In this document: one piece after another, positions 33,765-43,803 of the stretch
Layout of the letters: the number at the start of each line of letters is the position of its first letter
Numbering within the stretch: position 1 is the stretch's first letter
NCBI RefSeq assembly: GCF_018502385.1
Contig: NZ_CP075523.1
Location: 496,001 to 560,000, forward strand
Source of the DNA: Synechococcus sp. LA31
GTDB taxonomy: Bacteria; Cyanobacteriota; Cyanobacteriia; PCC-6307; Cyanobiaceae
Direction: 5' to 3'
DNA length: 64,000 bases
The notes under the pieces: model-generated
The model's database searches: none
What the model was told of the DNA's origin: nothing
What the model saw: the letters and a program-made list of their open reading frames with translations, nothing else
Position numbers and translations under genes: made by a program

Positions 33765-35617
33765 CAAAGTTTGGCGCCGCAGTTGGGGCAGTAGAGGCTC
33801 GAGCTGGAGGTCACGTGGTGGCAGCTATGGCACTCGCGGCTCGTGTCGATCGCCAGCTCCGGATGGGAGGGCAAGCCCACCATCTGGGCGTTGCTGGCAC
33901 CGGGAGGCACCATCGGGTAGCAGTTTTCGTTGCGGCGCACCTTCACTTCAATGAAGGCCGGGCCGGGGTGAGCCAGGGCTTCCGAGAGTTGCTGCCGCAG
34001 GTCGGCGCGCTCGCTGATGTGAACACCCTTCACCCCGAATCCCTCGGCCACCAGGGGGAAATTCGGCATGCCCCCGGTCATTTCGGAGGCGGAGTAGCGC
34101 TCGCCGTAGAAGCTTTCTTGCCACTGGCGCACCATGCCCTGCCATCCGTTGTTGAGCACCACCACCTTCACCGGCAGGTTGTATTGGTTGAGGGTGCCCA
34201 GCTCCTGGATGTTCATCAAGATGCTGGCGTCGCCCGCTACGCAAATCACTTGCTCTTGGGGGAAAGCCGTTTGCACGCCCATAGCGGCGGGCATGCCGAA
34301 GCCCATCGTGCCGAGGCCCGCAGAGCTGATCCAGCGGCGGGGGCCTGTGTGCAGAAACTGTGCGGCCCACATCTGGTGCTGCCCCACATCGGTGGTGACG
34401 TAGGCCTTGGGCGCTAACTCCTGCAGCATCGCAACCACCTCTTGGGGTGCGATGTCGCCTTCGGGGGCCGGTACCACCAGCGGGTAGTGCTGCTTCCAGC
34501 TGCTGATGCGCTCCAGCCAGGCTTCGGTGCGGCCGGCGGAATCCTCACCAGAGGAGGCGATCAGCATGGCGTCAAGCGCTGCCTTCACATCGGCCACCAC
34601 GGGCACATCGGGGATGCGGGTCTTACCCAGCTCCGCGGCGTCGATATCGATGTGAATCACCTGAGCCCGCGGCGCGAAGCCGTCCAGCCGGCCAGTCACA
34701 CGGTCGTCGAAGCGGGCGCCGGCGGCGATTAGCAGATCGCACTCGGTGACGGCGAAGTTCGCGTAGGCGGTGCCGTGCATGCCGAGCATGCCCACGGCCA
34801 GGGGGTGCTGCTCGTCGAAAGCCCCTTTGCCCATCAAGGTGGTGGTCACCGGCAGCTGGAATCGCTCAGCAAGCTGATGCACCTGTTGATGGGCACCACA
34901 GCTGATGGCGCCGCCGCCCACGTAGAGCAGCGGCCGCCGGGCCTGGCGGATCAGCGCCAACGCGGCCTCGATCGCTTCGGGGTTGGGTGCCGGTGTGGAC
35001 TTGAAGCCCGCGGGTAAGGCGCTGCCGGGCTCCACCGGGGTGTAGTCGAACTCCTCAACACCCACATCCTTGGGTACATCGATCAGCACCGGGCCGGGGC
35101 GGCCACTTGCGGCGATCAGAAAGGCTTCGGCCACGATCCTGCCGATGTCACGCGGGTCACGCACCACCCAGGAGTGCTTCACGATCGGCAGGGTGATGCC
35201 GAAGATGTCGGTTTCCTGAAAGGCATCGGTGCCGATGGCGGCCCGAGGCACCTGGCCCGTGATCACCACCATCGGCACCGAGTCCATGTGGGCCGTGGCG
35301 ATACCGGTCACCAGATTGGTGGCGCCGGGCCCCGAGGTGCCAAAACACACACCGACCTTGCCGGTGGCGCGGGCATAGGCATCGGCGGCATGGGTGCCGC
35401 CCTGCTCGTGGCGCACCAGGATGTGCTTCAGCCAGCCGCGGCTCTCCGCCTTGTGCAGCTCGTCGTAGATGGGCAGGATCGCCCCACCTGGGTATCCAAA
35501 GATGTGCTCTACACCGTGGCGGCGCAGGGAATCCATCAGGGCGTAACCACCGTTCACCCGCTGCGGGAAGCTCTGGCTGGCGGCGGCTGCCGTTGGCGAT
35601 ACAGACGTAACGGTCAC
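33764..35617 (-). CDS. ilvB: Acetolactate synthase large subunit
   Basis: A 617-residue TPP enzyme that condenses two pyruvates to acetolactate for valine/leucine, or pyruvate with 2-ketobutyrate for isoleucine. It has [14 protein letters not shown], the catalytic Glu in [15 protein letters not shown], the FAD-binding middle domain, and the TPP/Mg motif [29 protein letters not shown]. The last ~25 residues form a CxxC...CxxC zinc-ribbon-like tail ([18 protein letters not shown]). The start is a GTG at 35617 ([11 protein letters not shown]); upstream codons are not family-like. The regulatory subunit ilvN is not in this window. Confidence 0.93.
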   Translation of the reverse strand: MTVTSVSPTAAAASQSFPQRVNGGYALMDSLRRHGVEHIFGYPGGAILPIYDELHKAESRGWLKHILVRHEQGGTHAADAYARATGKVGVCFGTSGPGATNLVTGIATAHMDSVPMVVITGQVPRAAIGTDAFQETDIFGITLPIVKHSWVVRDPRDIGRIVAEAFLIAASGRPGPVLIDVPKDVGVEEFDYTPVEPGSALPAGFKSTPAPNPEAIEAALALIRQARRPLLYVGGGAISCGAHQQVHQLAERFQLPVTTTLMGKGAFDEQHPLAVGMLGMHGTAYANFAVTECDLLIAAGARFDDRVTGRLDGFAPRAQVIHIDIDAAELGKTRIPDVPVVADVKAALDAMLIASSGEDSAGRTEAWLERISSWKQHYPLVVPAPEGDIAPQEVVAMLQELAPKAYVTTDVGQHQMWAAQFLHTGPRRWISSAGLGTMGFGMPAAMGVQTAFPQEQVICVAGDASILMNIQELGTLNQYNLPVKVVVLNNGWQGMVRQWQESFYGERYSASEMTGGMPNFPLVAEGFGVKGVHISERADLRQQLSEALAHPGPAFIEVKVRRNENCYPMVPPGASNAQMVGLPSHPELAIDTSRECHSCHHVTSSSSLYCPNCGAKL

Positions 35618-35685
35618 AACAGCGGCTGGAGGCTCGTGATCTTGACCCAACACTAAGGTCTGGCCCGGGGATTGGGCGTGTGCAA

Positions 35686-36231
35686 CTAGCGCCCCTGACG
35701 CTGTGACGCAGCCATGGCCCTCAGGATTGCTGCAGGATTGAGCCAGCGGCCGCCGTAGCGCACACCCCAGTGGAGATGCGGCCCTGTGCTGCGGCCGCTC
35801 ACTCCCACATGGCCGATCAGCGTGCCGCTGGCCAGGCGATTGCCCGCCTGCAGGCTCACACTGCCACTGCGATACACCCCGCCCTGCACGCTGCCGCTGA
35901 GATGGCAGTAAACGTGCTCGTAGGGGCCTGATTGGATCACCAGTCCGAGGCCGCAGTGGCCATCGTTGATCACCTGCTGCACCACCCCGCTCCACCAGTT
36001 GCGGATCGGCGAACCCAGCGGGGCAGCGATATCGATGCCGTGATGAGGTTCACGACCGCCGAAGGGCCCGATGCGCGGGCCGAAGTGGCTGGTGTAGCCA
36101 GAGAACACGGCCACCGGAAACACGCCTTGGCTCCAGCGAGCCTCCGCCCAGGCCATGCCACCGCTCAGCAGCAGCACCGCAAGACTGCCGGCGGCAGCCT
36201 TAGAGCAATCCCAAAGAGTGGAGCGGGCCAC
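35686..36231 (-). CDS. M23 family zinc metallopeptidase
   Basis: A 181-residue exported protein with a signal segment (~10-30, [19 protein letters not shown]). The LytM-type zinc site is intact: [11 protein letters not shown] provides His and Asp, and [12 protein letters not shown] provides HxH. Such enzymes cut peptidoglycan cross-links in the periplasm. Start is a GTG at 36231 that overlaps the end of hemH by 32 bases. There is no extra LysM or coiled-coil domain. Confidence 0.85.
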   Translation of the reverse strand: MARSTLWDCSKAAAGSLAVLLLSGGMAWAEARWSQGVFPVAVFSGYTSHFGPRIGPFGGREPHHGIDIAAPLGSPIRNWWSGVVQQVINDGHCGLGLVIQSGPYEHVYCHLSGSVQGGVYRSGSVSLQAGNRLASGTLIGHVGVSGRSTGPHLHWGVRYGGRWLNPAAILRAMAASQRQGR

Positions 36232-37375
36232 GGCCGCTGAGCAGCTCCAGCAGGAAAGCGGAGAAGCCGAGCATTGCCAAGCGGCCGTTCCACACCTCGG
36301 AACTGTTGTTCCAGCCCCAGGCCCACTTGTCCTGGGGATAAAGCTTCACCTTGGTAGGCAGGGAAGCTGCCTGATCCAGGTTCACCTCCGGCCCCTCGAG
36401 CGCGTGTTGCACCAGGTTGGCCAACCCTTCGATGAAGGAAGGGGTGGTGTCGAGTGCCGGCACACGCCGGAAGTTGGTGATGCCGGCCTCGGTGGCGATT
36501 TCCCGGTATTCGATATCGATTTCTTCAAGCGTTTCGATGTGCTCGCTCACGAAGCTGATCGGCACGACCACCAGGTCTTTGACGCCCTGCTCGCCCAGAT
36601 CGTGCAGGGCATCGTCGGTGTAGGGCTTGAGCCATTCCACTGGACCCACACGGCTTTGGTAGGCGAGGGTGAAGGGATTGCGGTGACCCAGCTGCTGCTC
36701 AAGGCGATCCATGATCAAGCCGGCGCAGGCCTCGATCTCCTGTTGGTAGGGATCACCCGCTTCTTCCACATAGCTCTTGGGCACGCCGTGGGCGCTGAAG
36801 AACACGTGGGCTGTAGCGGGATCTGGGCAGGCTTCGATCTCACGGGCGATCAGCTCGGCCATGGCGCCGATGTAGCCGGAATCGTCGTAGTAGCTGCGGA
36901 TGCAGCGGATCGGCAGGCGGGCAAAGCCGGGATCGGCCTGGCGTAACCGCTGCAGCTCGCGGAAGCTTGACCCGCTGGTGCTAATCGAAAAGTGGGGATA
37001 GAGGGGCAGCACCACCACTTCATCGATGCCGTCGGCCTTGATATCGGCCACCGCCGATTCGGTGAAGGGATGCCAGTAGCGCATCGCGACATAGCTGGTG
37101 GCCTCGATGCCGCGCTGGCGCAGGTTGCTTTGCAGCTCGCGGGCCTGCTGTTCGGTGATGCGGCGCAAGGGTGAGCCACCTCCGATCGAGCGATAGGCCG
37201 CCTGGGATTTGCCGGCTCGGAGGGTGCTGATCAACCAGGCCAGCGGTTTCTGCAGGGCCGGATTGGGAAGTCGGATGATCTCCGGATCGGCGAACAGGTT
37301 GTAGAGAAACGGCCCCACGTCCTGAATGCGCTCAGGACCGCCGAGGTTCAGCAACAGCACGCCGACCTTGGCCAT
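36200..37375 (-). CDS. hemH: Ferrochelatase with C-terminal CAB/HLIP domain
   Basis: A 391-residue enzyme that inserts iron into protoporphyrin IX to make haem. Family motifs include [50 protein letters not shown] and the C-terminal active region [24 protein letters not shown]. After a Pro-poor linker, the last ~45 residues form a light-harvesting-type helix with [20 protein letters not shown], the ExxNGRxAMxG chlorophyll-binding motif typical of cyanobacterial and plastid type II ferrochelatases. It is thylakoid-associated. Confidence 0.95.
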   Translation of the reverse strand: MAKVGVLLLNLGGPERIQDVGPFLYNLFADPEIIRLPNPALQKPLAWLISTLRAGKSQAAYRSIGGGSPLRRITEQQARELQSNLRQRGIEATSYVAMRYWHPFTESAVADIKADGIDEVVVLPLYPHFSISTSGSSFRELQRLRQADPGFARLPIRCIRSYYDDSGYIGAMAELIAREIEACPDPATAHVFFSAHGVPKSYVEEAGDPYQQEIEACAGLIMDRLEQQLGHRNPFTLAYQSRVGPVEWLKPYTDDALHDLGEQGVKDLVVVPISFVSEHIETLEEIDIEYREIATEAGITNFRRVPALDTTPSFIEGLANLVQHALEGPEVNLDQAASLPTKVKLYPQDKWAWGWNNSSEVWNGRLAMLGFSAFLLELLSGRGPLHSLGLL

Positions 37376-37478
37376 GCCCAGCGGTATTCAGGTGGATGTT
37401 GTGGGCGAGCGTAACGCTGCTGGTCCGCTTCTGGTCTGGTGCTGGCTGTTCTGCTGCAGGCTCGATAGGGTCCGCGCC

Positions 37479-38675
37479 ATGACGGCTGCTCCCCCTACAG
37501 CACACCCGCTGGATGGCCTGATCCGCGAGCACAACGCCCAGCTGGCGGCCAGTGGGGTGAGCCTGCGGCTGGAGCGGCGGGGGGAGCGGCTGGCGATCCG
37601 CGGCCCATTGCCCAGTCGCCAGGGCCAGGGCTCGATCGCTGTGCAGCGCATCAGCCTTGGCCTGCCGGCGGATGCCGCTGGCCTCGAGGATGCGCGGCAG
37701 GCTCTGCGTCGTGTGGTGCAGCAGCTGCAACAGCAAAACTTCAACTGGAGCCAGTGGGGAAGCGGCGGACGCCGCACCGGTGCTGTGGGGGGGGCTGCCG
37801 GTTCGGTGGATGTGGAGGCTGCTTTGGAGCGTTTCGAGCACACCTTTTTCAACGATCCGCGCCGCCGCCGCAATCCCGCCGGTAGCCGCACCACCTGGAC
37901 CAGCGCATATCTGCCCTACCTGCGCCGTCTGCGCCGGTTGGTCAGCAGCCAGCAGCAGCCCTTCGGCCCGGCGCTGCTGGAGGCGGCGCTCGAGAGCTAT
38001 CCCCTGGCCAGTCGTAGCCGCCAGCAGTGCGGCACGGCCTTGGCGGCTCTGGCCCGCTCGGAAGCGCTGCAGCTGCCAGCCGACTGGGCTGAGCGCGCCG
38101 GGGGCTATGGCCTGCATGCGGCGCAGTTTCGCCAGTTGCCGAGCGACCGCCAAATTCTTGACTGGATTGAGCGCATTCCCAACCCCGGCTGGCGCCTCGT
38201 CTACGGCCTGATGGCCGCCTACGGCCTGCGCAACCACGAGGTGTTTTTCAGCGACCTCTCCGCCCTGGCCCCCGGGGGCGACCGTGTGATTCGCGTGTTG
38301 CCCACCAGCAAAACGGGCGAACATCAGGTGTGGCCGTTTCAACCCGAGTGGGTGGAACGCTTTGAGCTGCCGCGCCTCGGCGAGTCCCGCAGCCTGCTGC
38401 CGCCGGTGCGCACCGACCTGCGCAGCACCACCCTGCAGCAGGTGGGTCGTCGGGTGGCAGAACAGTTTCGTCGCTACGAGCTGCCCCTCACCCCCTACGA
38501 CCTGCGCCACGCCTGGGCCGTGCGCACCATCCACATCGGCCTGCCCGACACGGTGGCGGCCCGAATGATGGGCCACTCGGTGGCGATCCACACCCGGACC
38601 TATCACCACTGGATCACCCGCCGCGACCAGCAGCAGGCCGTGGATGCGGCCCTCGCCCGTGCCCGCGCCGCCTGA
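37479..38675 (+). CDS. Orphan tyrosine recombinase / site-specific integrase
   Basis: A 398-residue protein. The N-terminal ~95 residues (LDGLIREHNAQLAASGVSLRLERRGERLAIRG) look like an arm-site-binding domain. The catalytic domain has Arg in AAYGLRNHEVFF, Lys in LPTSKTGEHQ, HxxR as DLRHAWAVR, His in MMGHS and the nucleophile Tyr in HTRTYHHW, so it appears active. No excisionase, phage genes or direct-repeat attachment site are visible beside it. It sits between housekeeping genes hemH and cobO, which suggests a fixed chromosomal recombinase. The ATG at 37479 is chosen. Confidence 0.85.
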   Translation: MTAAPPTAHPLDGLIREHNAQLAASGVSLRLERRGERLAIRGPLPSRQGQGSIAVQRISLGLPADAAGLEDARQALRRVVQQLQQQNFNWSQWGSGGRRTGAVGGAAGSVDVEAALERFEHTFFNDPRRRRNPAGSRTTWTSAYLPYLRRLRRLVSSQQQPFGPALLEAALESYPLASRSRQQCGTALAALARSEALQLPADWAERAGGYGLHAAQFRQLPSDRQILDWIERIPNPGWRLVYGLMAAYGLRNHEVFFSDLSALAPGGDRVIRVLPTSKTGEHQVWPFQPEWVERFELPRLGESRSLLPPVRTDLRSTTLQQVGRRVAEQFRRYELPLTPYDLRHAWAVRTIHIGLPDTVAARMMGHSVAIHTRTYHHWITRRDQQQAVDAALARARAA

Positions 38676-38724
38676 TCCGCCTCCTCGCGTTGCCAGAGTG
38701 CTGCGATCGATCTGCTGGAGCCCT

Positions 38725-39402
38725 GTGTCCGCCCAACCCCCCGAACATCAGCTCGATCTGGCCGCCGCCGAGCTGGGTATGGGCGGTGAACTGGCCCCAG
38801 AAACCAATGCCGATGCCTACCGCCGCCGCATGGCGCGCCGCAAGGAGGTGCAGCAGCAACGGGTGGGCGAGCGCAACCTGGAGAAGGGATTGGTGCTGGT
38901 GTTCACCGGCGACGGCAAGGGGAAAACCACAGCAGCGTTAGGTCTGGTGCTGCGCACCCTTGGTCACGGTGAGCAGGTGGCCGTGGTGCAGTTCATCAAA
39001 GGCGGCTGGCAGCCGGGTGAGGCCAAGGCCTTGGAGCTCTTTGGCGATGCCCTGCACTGGCATGCCCTCGGCGAGGGGTTCACCTGGGAAACCCAAGACC
39101 GTGACCGTGACCGCGACCTTGTTCAGCAGGCCTGGCAGCGCTCACTGCTTTATCTGGCCGATGCCGAGCGCAAGCTGGTGGTGCTCGATGAAGTGAACGT
39201 GGCCCTCAAGCTGGGCTATTTGCAGATCGAGCAGGTGCTGGAGGGGCTGGCCATGCGACCGGCCCTCACCCATGTGGCACTGACAGGCCGCGGTGCACCG
39301 CCGGCCCTGGTGGAGCGCGCTGATCTGGTGACCGAGATGAAGCTTCTGCGCCATCCTTTCCGCGAGCAGGGCGTCAAAGCCCAGGCCGGCATCGAGTTCT
39401 AA
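38725..39402 (+). CDS. cobO: Cob(I)yrinic acid a,c-diamide adenosyltransferase
   Basis: A 225-residue CobA/CobO-type adenosyltransferase that attaches the 5'-deoxyadenosyl group of ATP to Co(I) corrinoids. P-loop: [16 protein letters not shown]. Further motifs are VQFIKGGW, the acidic [15 protein letters not shown] and [21 protein letters not shown]. The start is probably the GTG at 38725 ([19 protein letters not shown]), 49 bases after the recombinase stop. Confidence 0.93.
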   Translation: MSAQPPEHQLDLAAAELGMGGELAPETNADAYRRRMARRKEVQQQRVGERNLEKGLVLVFTGDGKGKTTAALGLVLRTLGHGEQVAVVQFIKGGWQPGEAKALELFGDALHWHALGEGFTWETQDRDRDRDLVQQAWQRSLLYLADAERKLVVLDEVNVALKLGYLQIEQVLEGLAMRPALTHVALTGRGAPPALVERADLVTEMKLLRHPFREQGVKAQAGIEF

Positions 39403-39405
39403 CGC

Positions 39406-39606
39406 TCAGTTCTTCTGGTGGTTTTGCACCAGCGTGATGCTGGTGAGCAGCACCGAAAGGCCACTCACCAGCAGGGCGCGATGCACCACGGGCTCTCTCC
39501 AGCCCCCCGGCTCGGCCACCAGGCGCTCCACAGCGGAGAGGGAGAGCCGGGCCATCACGCTGGAGCACCGCGGCTCTCGGGGGGCAGGGCCGGGGGTGCC
39601 CGTCAT
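39406..39606 (-). CDS. Small membrane protein, tentative
   Basis: A 66-codon ORF ([12 protein letters not shown] to NHQKN) whose C-terminal part reads [39 protein letters not shown], with one hydrophobic span. An inner ATG at 39555 would give 49 residues. It is convergent with cobO (3-base gap) and lies in the otherwise empty 300 bases before pyrH. No family is recognised and composition gives little support beyond the membrane span. Confidence 0.35.
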   Translation of the reverse strand: MTGTPGPAPREPRCSSVMARLSLSAVERLVAEPGGWREPVVHRALLVSGLSVLLTSITLVQNHQKN

Positions 39607-39706
39607 CGTTGTTGCGCGGTTGACCCATCGAAGCGGCTGGATCCAGCGTCGGCAAGGGATCTCACGCTTGCTACTGTTCGGCCAACTGACGTGCAAGCGC
39701 GAACGG

Positions 39707-40420
39707 ATGGCCTATCAGCGCGTTTTGCTCAAGCTCAGCGGTGAAGCCCTGATGGGCCAGCAGGGCTATGGCATCGATCCAGCCATTGTGAATGCCATCG
39801 CCAAGGATGTGGCGGAGGTCGTTGCCGATGGCACCCAGCTCGCGATTGTGGTGGGTGGTGGCAACATTTTCCGAGGCCTCAAAGGCTCGTCCGCCGGTAT
39901 GGATCGCGCCACGGCCGACTATGTGGGCATGCTTGCCACGGTGATGAACGCCATCACCCTGCAGGACGGCCTGGAGCGCGCCGGGATCCCCACTCGGGTG
40001 CAGAGCGCTATCTCCATGCAGGAGGTGGCTGAGCCCTACATCCGCCGCCGCGCTATTCGCCACATGGAGAAGCGCCGGGTGGTGATCTTTGCCGCAGGCA
40101 CCGGTAACCCCTTTTTCACCACCGACACCACCGCAGCCCTGCGGGCTGCTGAAATCGGTGCTGACGTGGTGTTCAAAGCCACCAAGGTGGACGGGGTGTA
40201 CGACAAGGACCCCAATAAGCACACCGATGCCGTGCGCTACGAAAGCCTCTCGTTCCTCGACGTGCTCAGCGGTGAGCTCGAGGTGATGGACGGCACCGCC
40301 ATCGCCCTCTGCAAGGACAACGCCATCCCCATTGTGGTGTTTGATCTGTTCGGCGCCGGCAACATTGGTCGTGCGGTGCGCGGTGAGCGCATCGGCACCA
40401 GCATCCTGCCCTCGGCCTGA
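39707..40420 (+). CDS. pyrH: Uridylate kinase (UMP kinase)
   Basis: A 237-residue amino-acid-kinase-fold enzyme that phosphorylates UMP to [15 protein letters not shown] at the N-terminus, [32 protein letters not shown] and [10 protein letters not shown] are classic PyrH motifs. The ATG at 39707 (MAYQRVLLK) is the correct start; longer readings run into non-coding sequence. It is followed by frr after 23 bases, the usual bacterial order. Confidence 0.97.
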   Translation: MAYQRVLLKLSGEALMGQQGYGIDPAIVNAIAKDVAEVVADGTQLAIVVGGGNIFRGLKGSSAGMDRATADYVGMLATVMNAITLQDGLERAGIPTRVQSAISMQEVAEPYIRRRAIRHMEKRRVVIFAAGTGNPFFTTDTTAALRAAEIGADVVFKATKVDGVYDKDPNKHTDAVRYESLSFLDVLSGELEVMDGTAIALCKDNAIPIVVFDLFGAGNIGRAVRGERIGTSILPSA

Positions 40421-40443
40421 GTCTTTTCTTTACGTCTGCATCC

Positions 40444-40983
40444 ATGGATCTCGAAGCCAGCATGCGCAAGTCGGTGGACTCCACCCAGCGCACCTTCAAC
40501 ACCATCCGCACCGGCCGGGCTAACCCCTCCCTTCTCGACAAGATTCAGGTCGAGTACTACGGGGCTGACACACCACTGAAGTCGCTGGCGACCATCAGCA
40601 CGCCGGATTCCTCCACCATCCAGTTGCAGCCCTTCGATGCGGGCTCATTGGGCTTGATCGAGAAAGCGATCTCGATGAGCGATCTGGGCCTCACCTGCAA
40701 CAACGATGGCAAGCTGATCCGCATCAACATTCCGCCTCTTACCGAGGATCGGCGCAAGGATCTCTGCAAGCTCGCAGCGAAATATGCAGAGGAGGGCAAG
40801 GTGGCGCTGCGTAATGTTCGCCGCGATGCCATCGACAAAGTGAAGAGGCAGGAGAAGGAAGGCGAGTTGTCTGAAGACCAGAGCCGCGACGAGCAGGACA
40901 AGGTGCAGAAGCTTACGGATAAGTTCATCACCGAGATCGAAAAACTACTGGCTGAAAAGGAAGCCGATATCCTCAAGGTGTGA
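40444..40983 (+). CDS. frr: Ribosome recycling factor
   Basis: A 179-residue two-domain factor that splits post-termination ribosomes with EF-G. It shows [21 protein letters not shown], the beta domain (STIQLQPFD) and the C-terminal long helices ([21 protein letters not shown]). Length matches the family (about 180). Its stop overlaps the next gene by 4 bases (GTGA). Confidence 0.97.
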   Translation: MDLEASMRKSVDSTQRTFNTIRTGRANPSLLDKIQVEYYGADTPLKSLATISTPDSSTIQLQPFDAGSLGLIEKAISMSDLGLTCNNDGKLIRINIPPLTEDRRKDLCKLAAKYAEEGKVALRNVRRDAIDKVKRQEKEGELSEDQSRDEQDKVQKLTDKFITEIEKLLAEKEADILKV

Positions 40984-42131
40984 GCACAGCTCACCTGCAC
41001 GATGTGATCGTTGTTGGCGCCGGTGCCGCAGGTGCAGCCGCGGCGTATCACCTCAGCGCCAGTGGTCACCGGGTCTTGATGCTCGAGGCTGAGGCCATGC
41101 CACGCCGCAAGCCCTGCGGCGGTGGCATGGCTGCTTCAGTGCAACGCTGGTTTCCTTTTGATCTCACCCCTGCGGTTGATCAGGTGATTGAGCAGGTGCG
41201 TTTCACCTGGTGCCTCGACGATCCGGTGACGGCTGTTCTCCCCGGCGATTCACCTTTCTGGATCGTGCAGCGCTCTCGCCTCGATCACTACATCGCGCAG
41301 CAGGCCGTGGCCGCCGGTGCAGAGCTGATGGATCGCTCTCCAGCTGAGAGCATCCAGCGCAACGACGACCATTGGGTTGTGGAGTCGGGCGGTCATCGCT
41401 ATACCAGCCGCGCTGTGGTGCTGGCCGATGGCTCCAGCTCCCGCTTTGCGGGCTCTCTGGAGCTTGGCAATCCACGACCTCGTTATGCCAGTGCCGTGGC
41501 TGTGGAGGTGGAGGCTGAGGTCAAGGAGCCGAGCACGGCCCGCTTTGAATTCGGCCTTGTGCGCCACGGCTTCTGCTGGGCCTTCCCCCGCCATGGGGGC
41601 TACAGCATCGGGGTGGGCAGTTTCATCGGCAAAGACCCTGTCGACGCCGATGCTGTGCTGGACCAGCTGCTGCCTAGCTTGGGGCTACCGGCTGATGCGG
41701 GGTTGCGTCAGCAATCACCGCTCCGGGTTTGGGACGGCCACTATCCATTGCACAGCGCCGCTGGAGCGGTGGTGGTGGGTGATGCTGCTTCCTTGTGCGA
41801 TCCCTTTCTGGCCGAGGGGCTTCGGCCTGCCTTGCTCAGTGGCGTGCGCAGCGCCGAAGCACTGCATCACTACCTCAATGCCACCAGCCAGCGCCAAGCT
41901 GGGCAGGCCTTGGCGAACTACAGCCAGGCGATGCGCGAGCAGTGGGGGGAATCGATGGCCTGGGGCCGCCGCATTGCTCAGGTGTTTTACCGCGTGCCCA
42001 AGGTGGGCTACCAATTGGGGATCAAACGCCCCACCGCTCCCCAGCGCATTGCCCAAATCCTCTCGGGCGAGATGGGGTATGGCGACATTGCCCAGCGGGT
42101 GATCAAGCGCTTGCTGTTCCAGCGCAGCTAA
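40980..42131 (+). CDS. Geranylgeranyl reductase-family FAD oxidoreductase
   Basis: A 383-residue flavoprotein. The dinucleotide site is [18 protein letters not shown], followed by [10 protein letters not shown], and the second FAD motif is [18 protein letters not shown]. The pattern matches the geranylgeranyl-reductase/digeranylgeranylglycerophospholipid-reductase family. ChlP proper is longer and more conserved, so the substrate here is uncertain and may be another isoprenoid. GTG 40980 is the start, coupled to frr. Confidence 0.82.
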   Translation: MSTAHLHDVIVVGAGAAGAAAAYHLSASGHRVLMLEAEAMPRRKPCGGGMAASVQRWFPFDLTPAVDQVIEQVRFTWCLDDPVTAVLPGDSPFWIVQRSRLDHYIAQQAVAAGAELMDRSPAESIQRNDDHWVVESGGHRYTSRAVVLADGSSSRFAGSLELGNPRPRYASAVAVEVEAEVKEPSTARFEFGLVRHGFCWAFPRHGGYSIGVGSFIGKDPVDADAVLDQLLPSLGLPADAGLRQQSPLRVWDGHYPLHSAAGAVVVGDAASLCDPFLAEGLRPALLSGVRSAEALHHYLNATSQRQAGQALANYSQAMREQWGESMAWGRRIAQVFYRVPKVGYQLGIKRPTAPQRIAQILSGEMGYGDIAQRVIKRLLFQRS

Positions 42132-42140
42132 AGCAGTGGC

Positions 42141-42503
42141 CTAGCTGAATTTTGTGCAGTCTTTCAGCTGCCGCAGCCGCTTGTCGATCGAGCCGAGCAG
42201 TTCGATCGCAAACATCGGCGACTCCTGCACCGCAAACAGGAACTTCTCGCGATTCATCACCAGGATGCGGCAGTCGTTCAGGGCCTTGGCATTGCCATAG
42301 CGCCGGTGCTCAGGAGTCACCAGAGCACCGGCACCGAACACATCACCGGCCTGGATCACCTCCTGGCCGCCATCGTCGTTCCAACTGAGTTCCACGCTGC
42401 CTTCCAGCACGCCGAACATGCAGTCGCCGGTTTCACCGGATCCAAAGATCAGCTGACCGGCGGGAACATCCAGCACTTCACCCTGACTGGCCAGGGCACG
42501 CAT
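42141..42503 (-). CDS. Cyclic-nucleotide-binding (cNMP) domain protein
   Basis: A ~120-residue single-domain protein. The beta-roll reads GEVLDVPAGQLIFGSGETGDCMFGVLEGSVELSW, then AGDVFGAGALV and NCRILVMNREKFLFAV-like strands, with C-terminal helices LGSIDKRLRQLKD. No DNA-binding domain is attached, so it is a stand-alone sensor or scaffold. The phosphate-binding cassette lacks the usual Arg, so cAMP binding is doubtful. Start is uncertain: ATG 42503, or TTG 42520 with a few extra residues. It is convergent with the reductase gene and follows tal. Confidence 0.7.
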   Translation of the reverse strand: MRALASQGEVLDVPAGQLIFGSGETGDCMFGVLEGSVELSWNDDGGQEVIQAGDVFGAGALVTPEHRRYGNAKALNDCRILVMNREKFLFAVQESPMFAIELLGSIDKRLRQLKDCTKFS

Positions 42504-42561
42504 GGTGTCGAGAGCGTTCAACGGAGGGCAGGAACAATCACCACAGTGTGGGGCAGAAAGG

Positions 42562-43734
42562 TTAAGAACCGCTGATGGCCAGTGCAGCACCTAGCCCACC
42601 TCGCACGTCGGCGGGGGTGAGGCGACCGTCGTGATCGGTGTCCAACGCATCAAATACCGCGTCGCTGCCCAGCCACTCCTCACGGGTGATGCAGCCATCG
42701 CCATCAAGATCGTTGAGCAGGAAGATTTCCTGGGCGGCGTGCTGGAAGGCGCCGGCACCTTCGAGTTCACCGAGGCGGTGGGCCAGCTGGGCCTCGAGGG
42801 TTTCGATGGCGCGGGAGAAGCCTGTGATGCCTTCTTGAAGCTTCTCAGTAGCCATCGGGTCTTTGTGCATCATTGCTTCGAAGCCGGCCCGATCGAGATG
42901 GATCTGCTCGTCGGTGGGAGCAGGGTTGAAGGCATTGAGCTTGCGGCTCAGCTCACCTTCGGTGTTGCGGAGCTGATCGAGCAGCTTGGGGGAGATGGTG
43001 AGCAGATCACATCCCGCCAGCTCGATGATTTCATCGATGTTGCGGAAACTGGCTCCCATCACCTCGGTTTTGTAGCCGTAGGTTTTGAAGTAATTAAAGA
43101 TCTGGGTGACCGACACCACTCCAGGATCTTCCGGACCTGGGTAGCTATCACGCCCAGTGCTCTTCTTGTACCAATCCAGGATGCGCCCCACAAACGGGGA
43201 GATCAGGGTGACTCCTGCTTCGGCCGCGGCCACAGCCTGGGCGAAGCTGAACAAGAGCGTGAGGTTGCAGTGGATGCCCTCTTTCTCCAGCACCTCGGCT
43301 GCCTTCATTCCCTCCCAGGTGGAGGCGATCTTGATCAGCACACGATCGCGGCTGATGCCCACCTGGCGGTAGAGGCCAATCAGTTTGCGCGCCTTGGTGA
43401 TTGTTGCTTCGGTGTTGAAGCTGAGGCGGGCATCTACTTCGGTAGATACGCGACCTGGAACGATCTTGAGGATTTCAGTGCCGAAAGTGACACAGATTTC
43501 ATCAAGGGCTTCGCGCACCACATCTTCCGCTGGTGCTTCAGCGCCGCACACCTCTCGCGACTGCTGCAAGGAGCGATCGATCAGGCTCTGATACCTGGGG
43601 ATCTGGGCTGCCGCCAGGATTAACGAGGGGTTGGTTGTGGCATCCCGCGGCGTGAACTGGTGAATGGCATCAATGTCGCCGGTATCGGCGACCACCACCG
43701 TCATGGCGGCCAGTTGATCGAGCAGGTTGGCCAT
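42562..43734 (-). CDS. tal: Transaldolase with C-terminal EF-hands
   Basis: A 390-residue protein. Residues 1-~320 are a class I transaldolase: [10 protein letters not shown], the Schiff-base Lys in [48 protein letters not shown]. The final ~60 residues carry two EF-hand loops, [14 protein letters not shown] and [13 protein letters not shown], with full Asp/Glu ligand sets. Transaldolase works in the pentose-phosphate pathway; the calcium-binding tail is an addition known from picocyanobacteria. The ATG at 43734 ([11 protein letters not shown]) is the likely start. Confidence 0.94.
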   Translation of the reverse strand: MANLLDQLAAMTVVVADTGDIDAIHQFTPRDATTNPSLILAAAQIPRYQSLIDRSLQQSREVCGAEAPAEDVVREALDEICVTFGTEILKIVPGRVSTEVDARLSFNTEATITKARKLIGLYRQVGISRDRVLIKIASTWEGMKAAEVLEKEGIHCNLTLLFSFAQAVAAAEAGVTLISPFVGRILDWYKKSTGRDSYPGPEDPGVVSVTQIFNYFKTYGYKTEVMGASFRNIDEIIELAGCDLLTISPKLLDQLRNTEGELSRKLNAFNPAPTDEQIHLDRAGFEAMMHKDPMATEKLQEGITGFSRAIETLEAQLAHRLGELEGAGAFQHAAQEIFLLNDLDGDGCITREEWLGSDAVFDALDTDHDGRLTPADVRGGLGAALAISGS

Positions 43735-43803
43735 GCAGGGCCCCATGAGATGGCCTCAAACTAGCCAGCACAACGCGAAAGCACCGCGTCTGTCACCAAG
43801 CGG

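Noticed and set aside
37332-38609. Minus-strand ORF of 425 codons opposite the recombinase gene
   Set aside because: The plus strand encodes a complete tyrosine recombinase with catalytic residues. The antisense product has no recognisable motifs.
37479-38675. Recombinase considered as a sign of a prophage or genomic island
   Set aside because: Neighbours are hemH, cobO and pyrH-frr, with no tRNA, no phage genes and no visible att duplication.
42631-43623. Plus-strand ORF of 330 codons opposite tal
   Set aside because: It mirrors the codon pattern of transaldolase and has no start context or family features.
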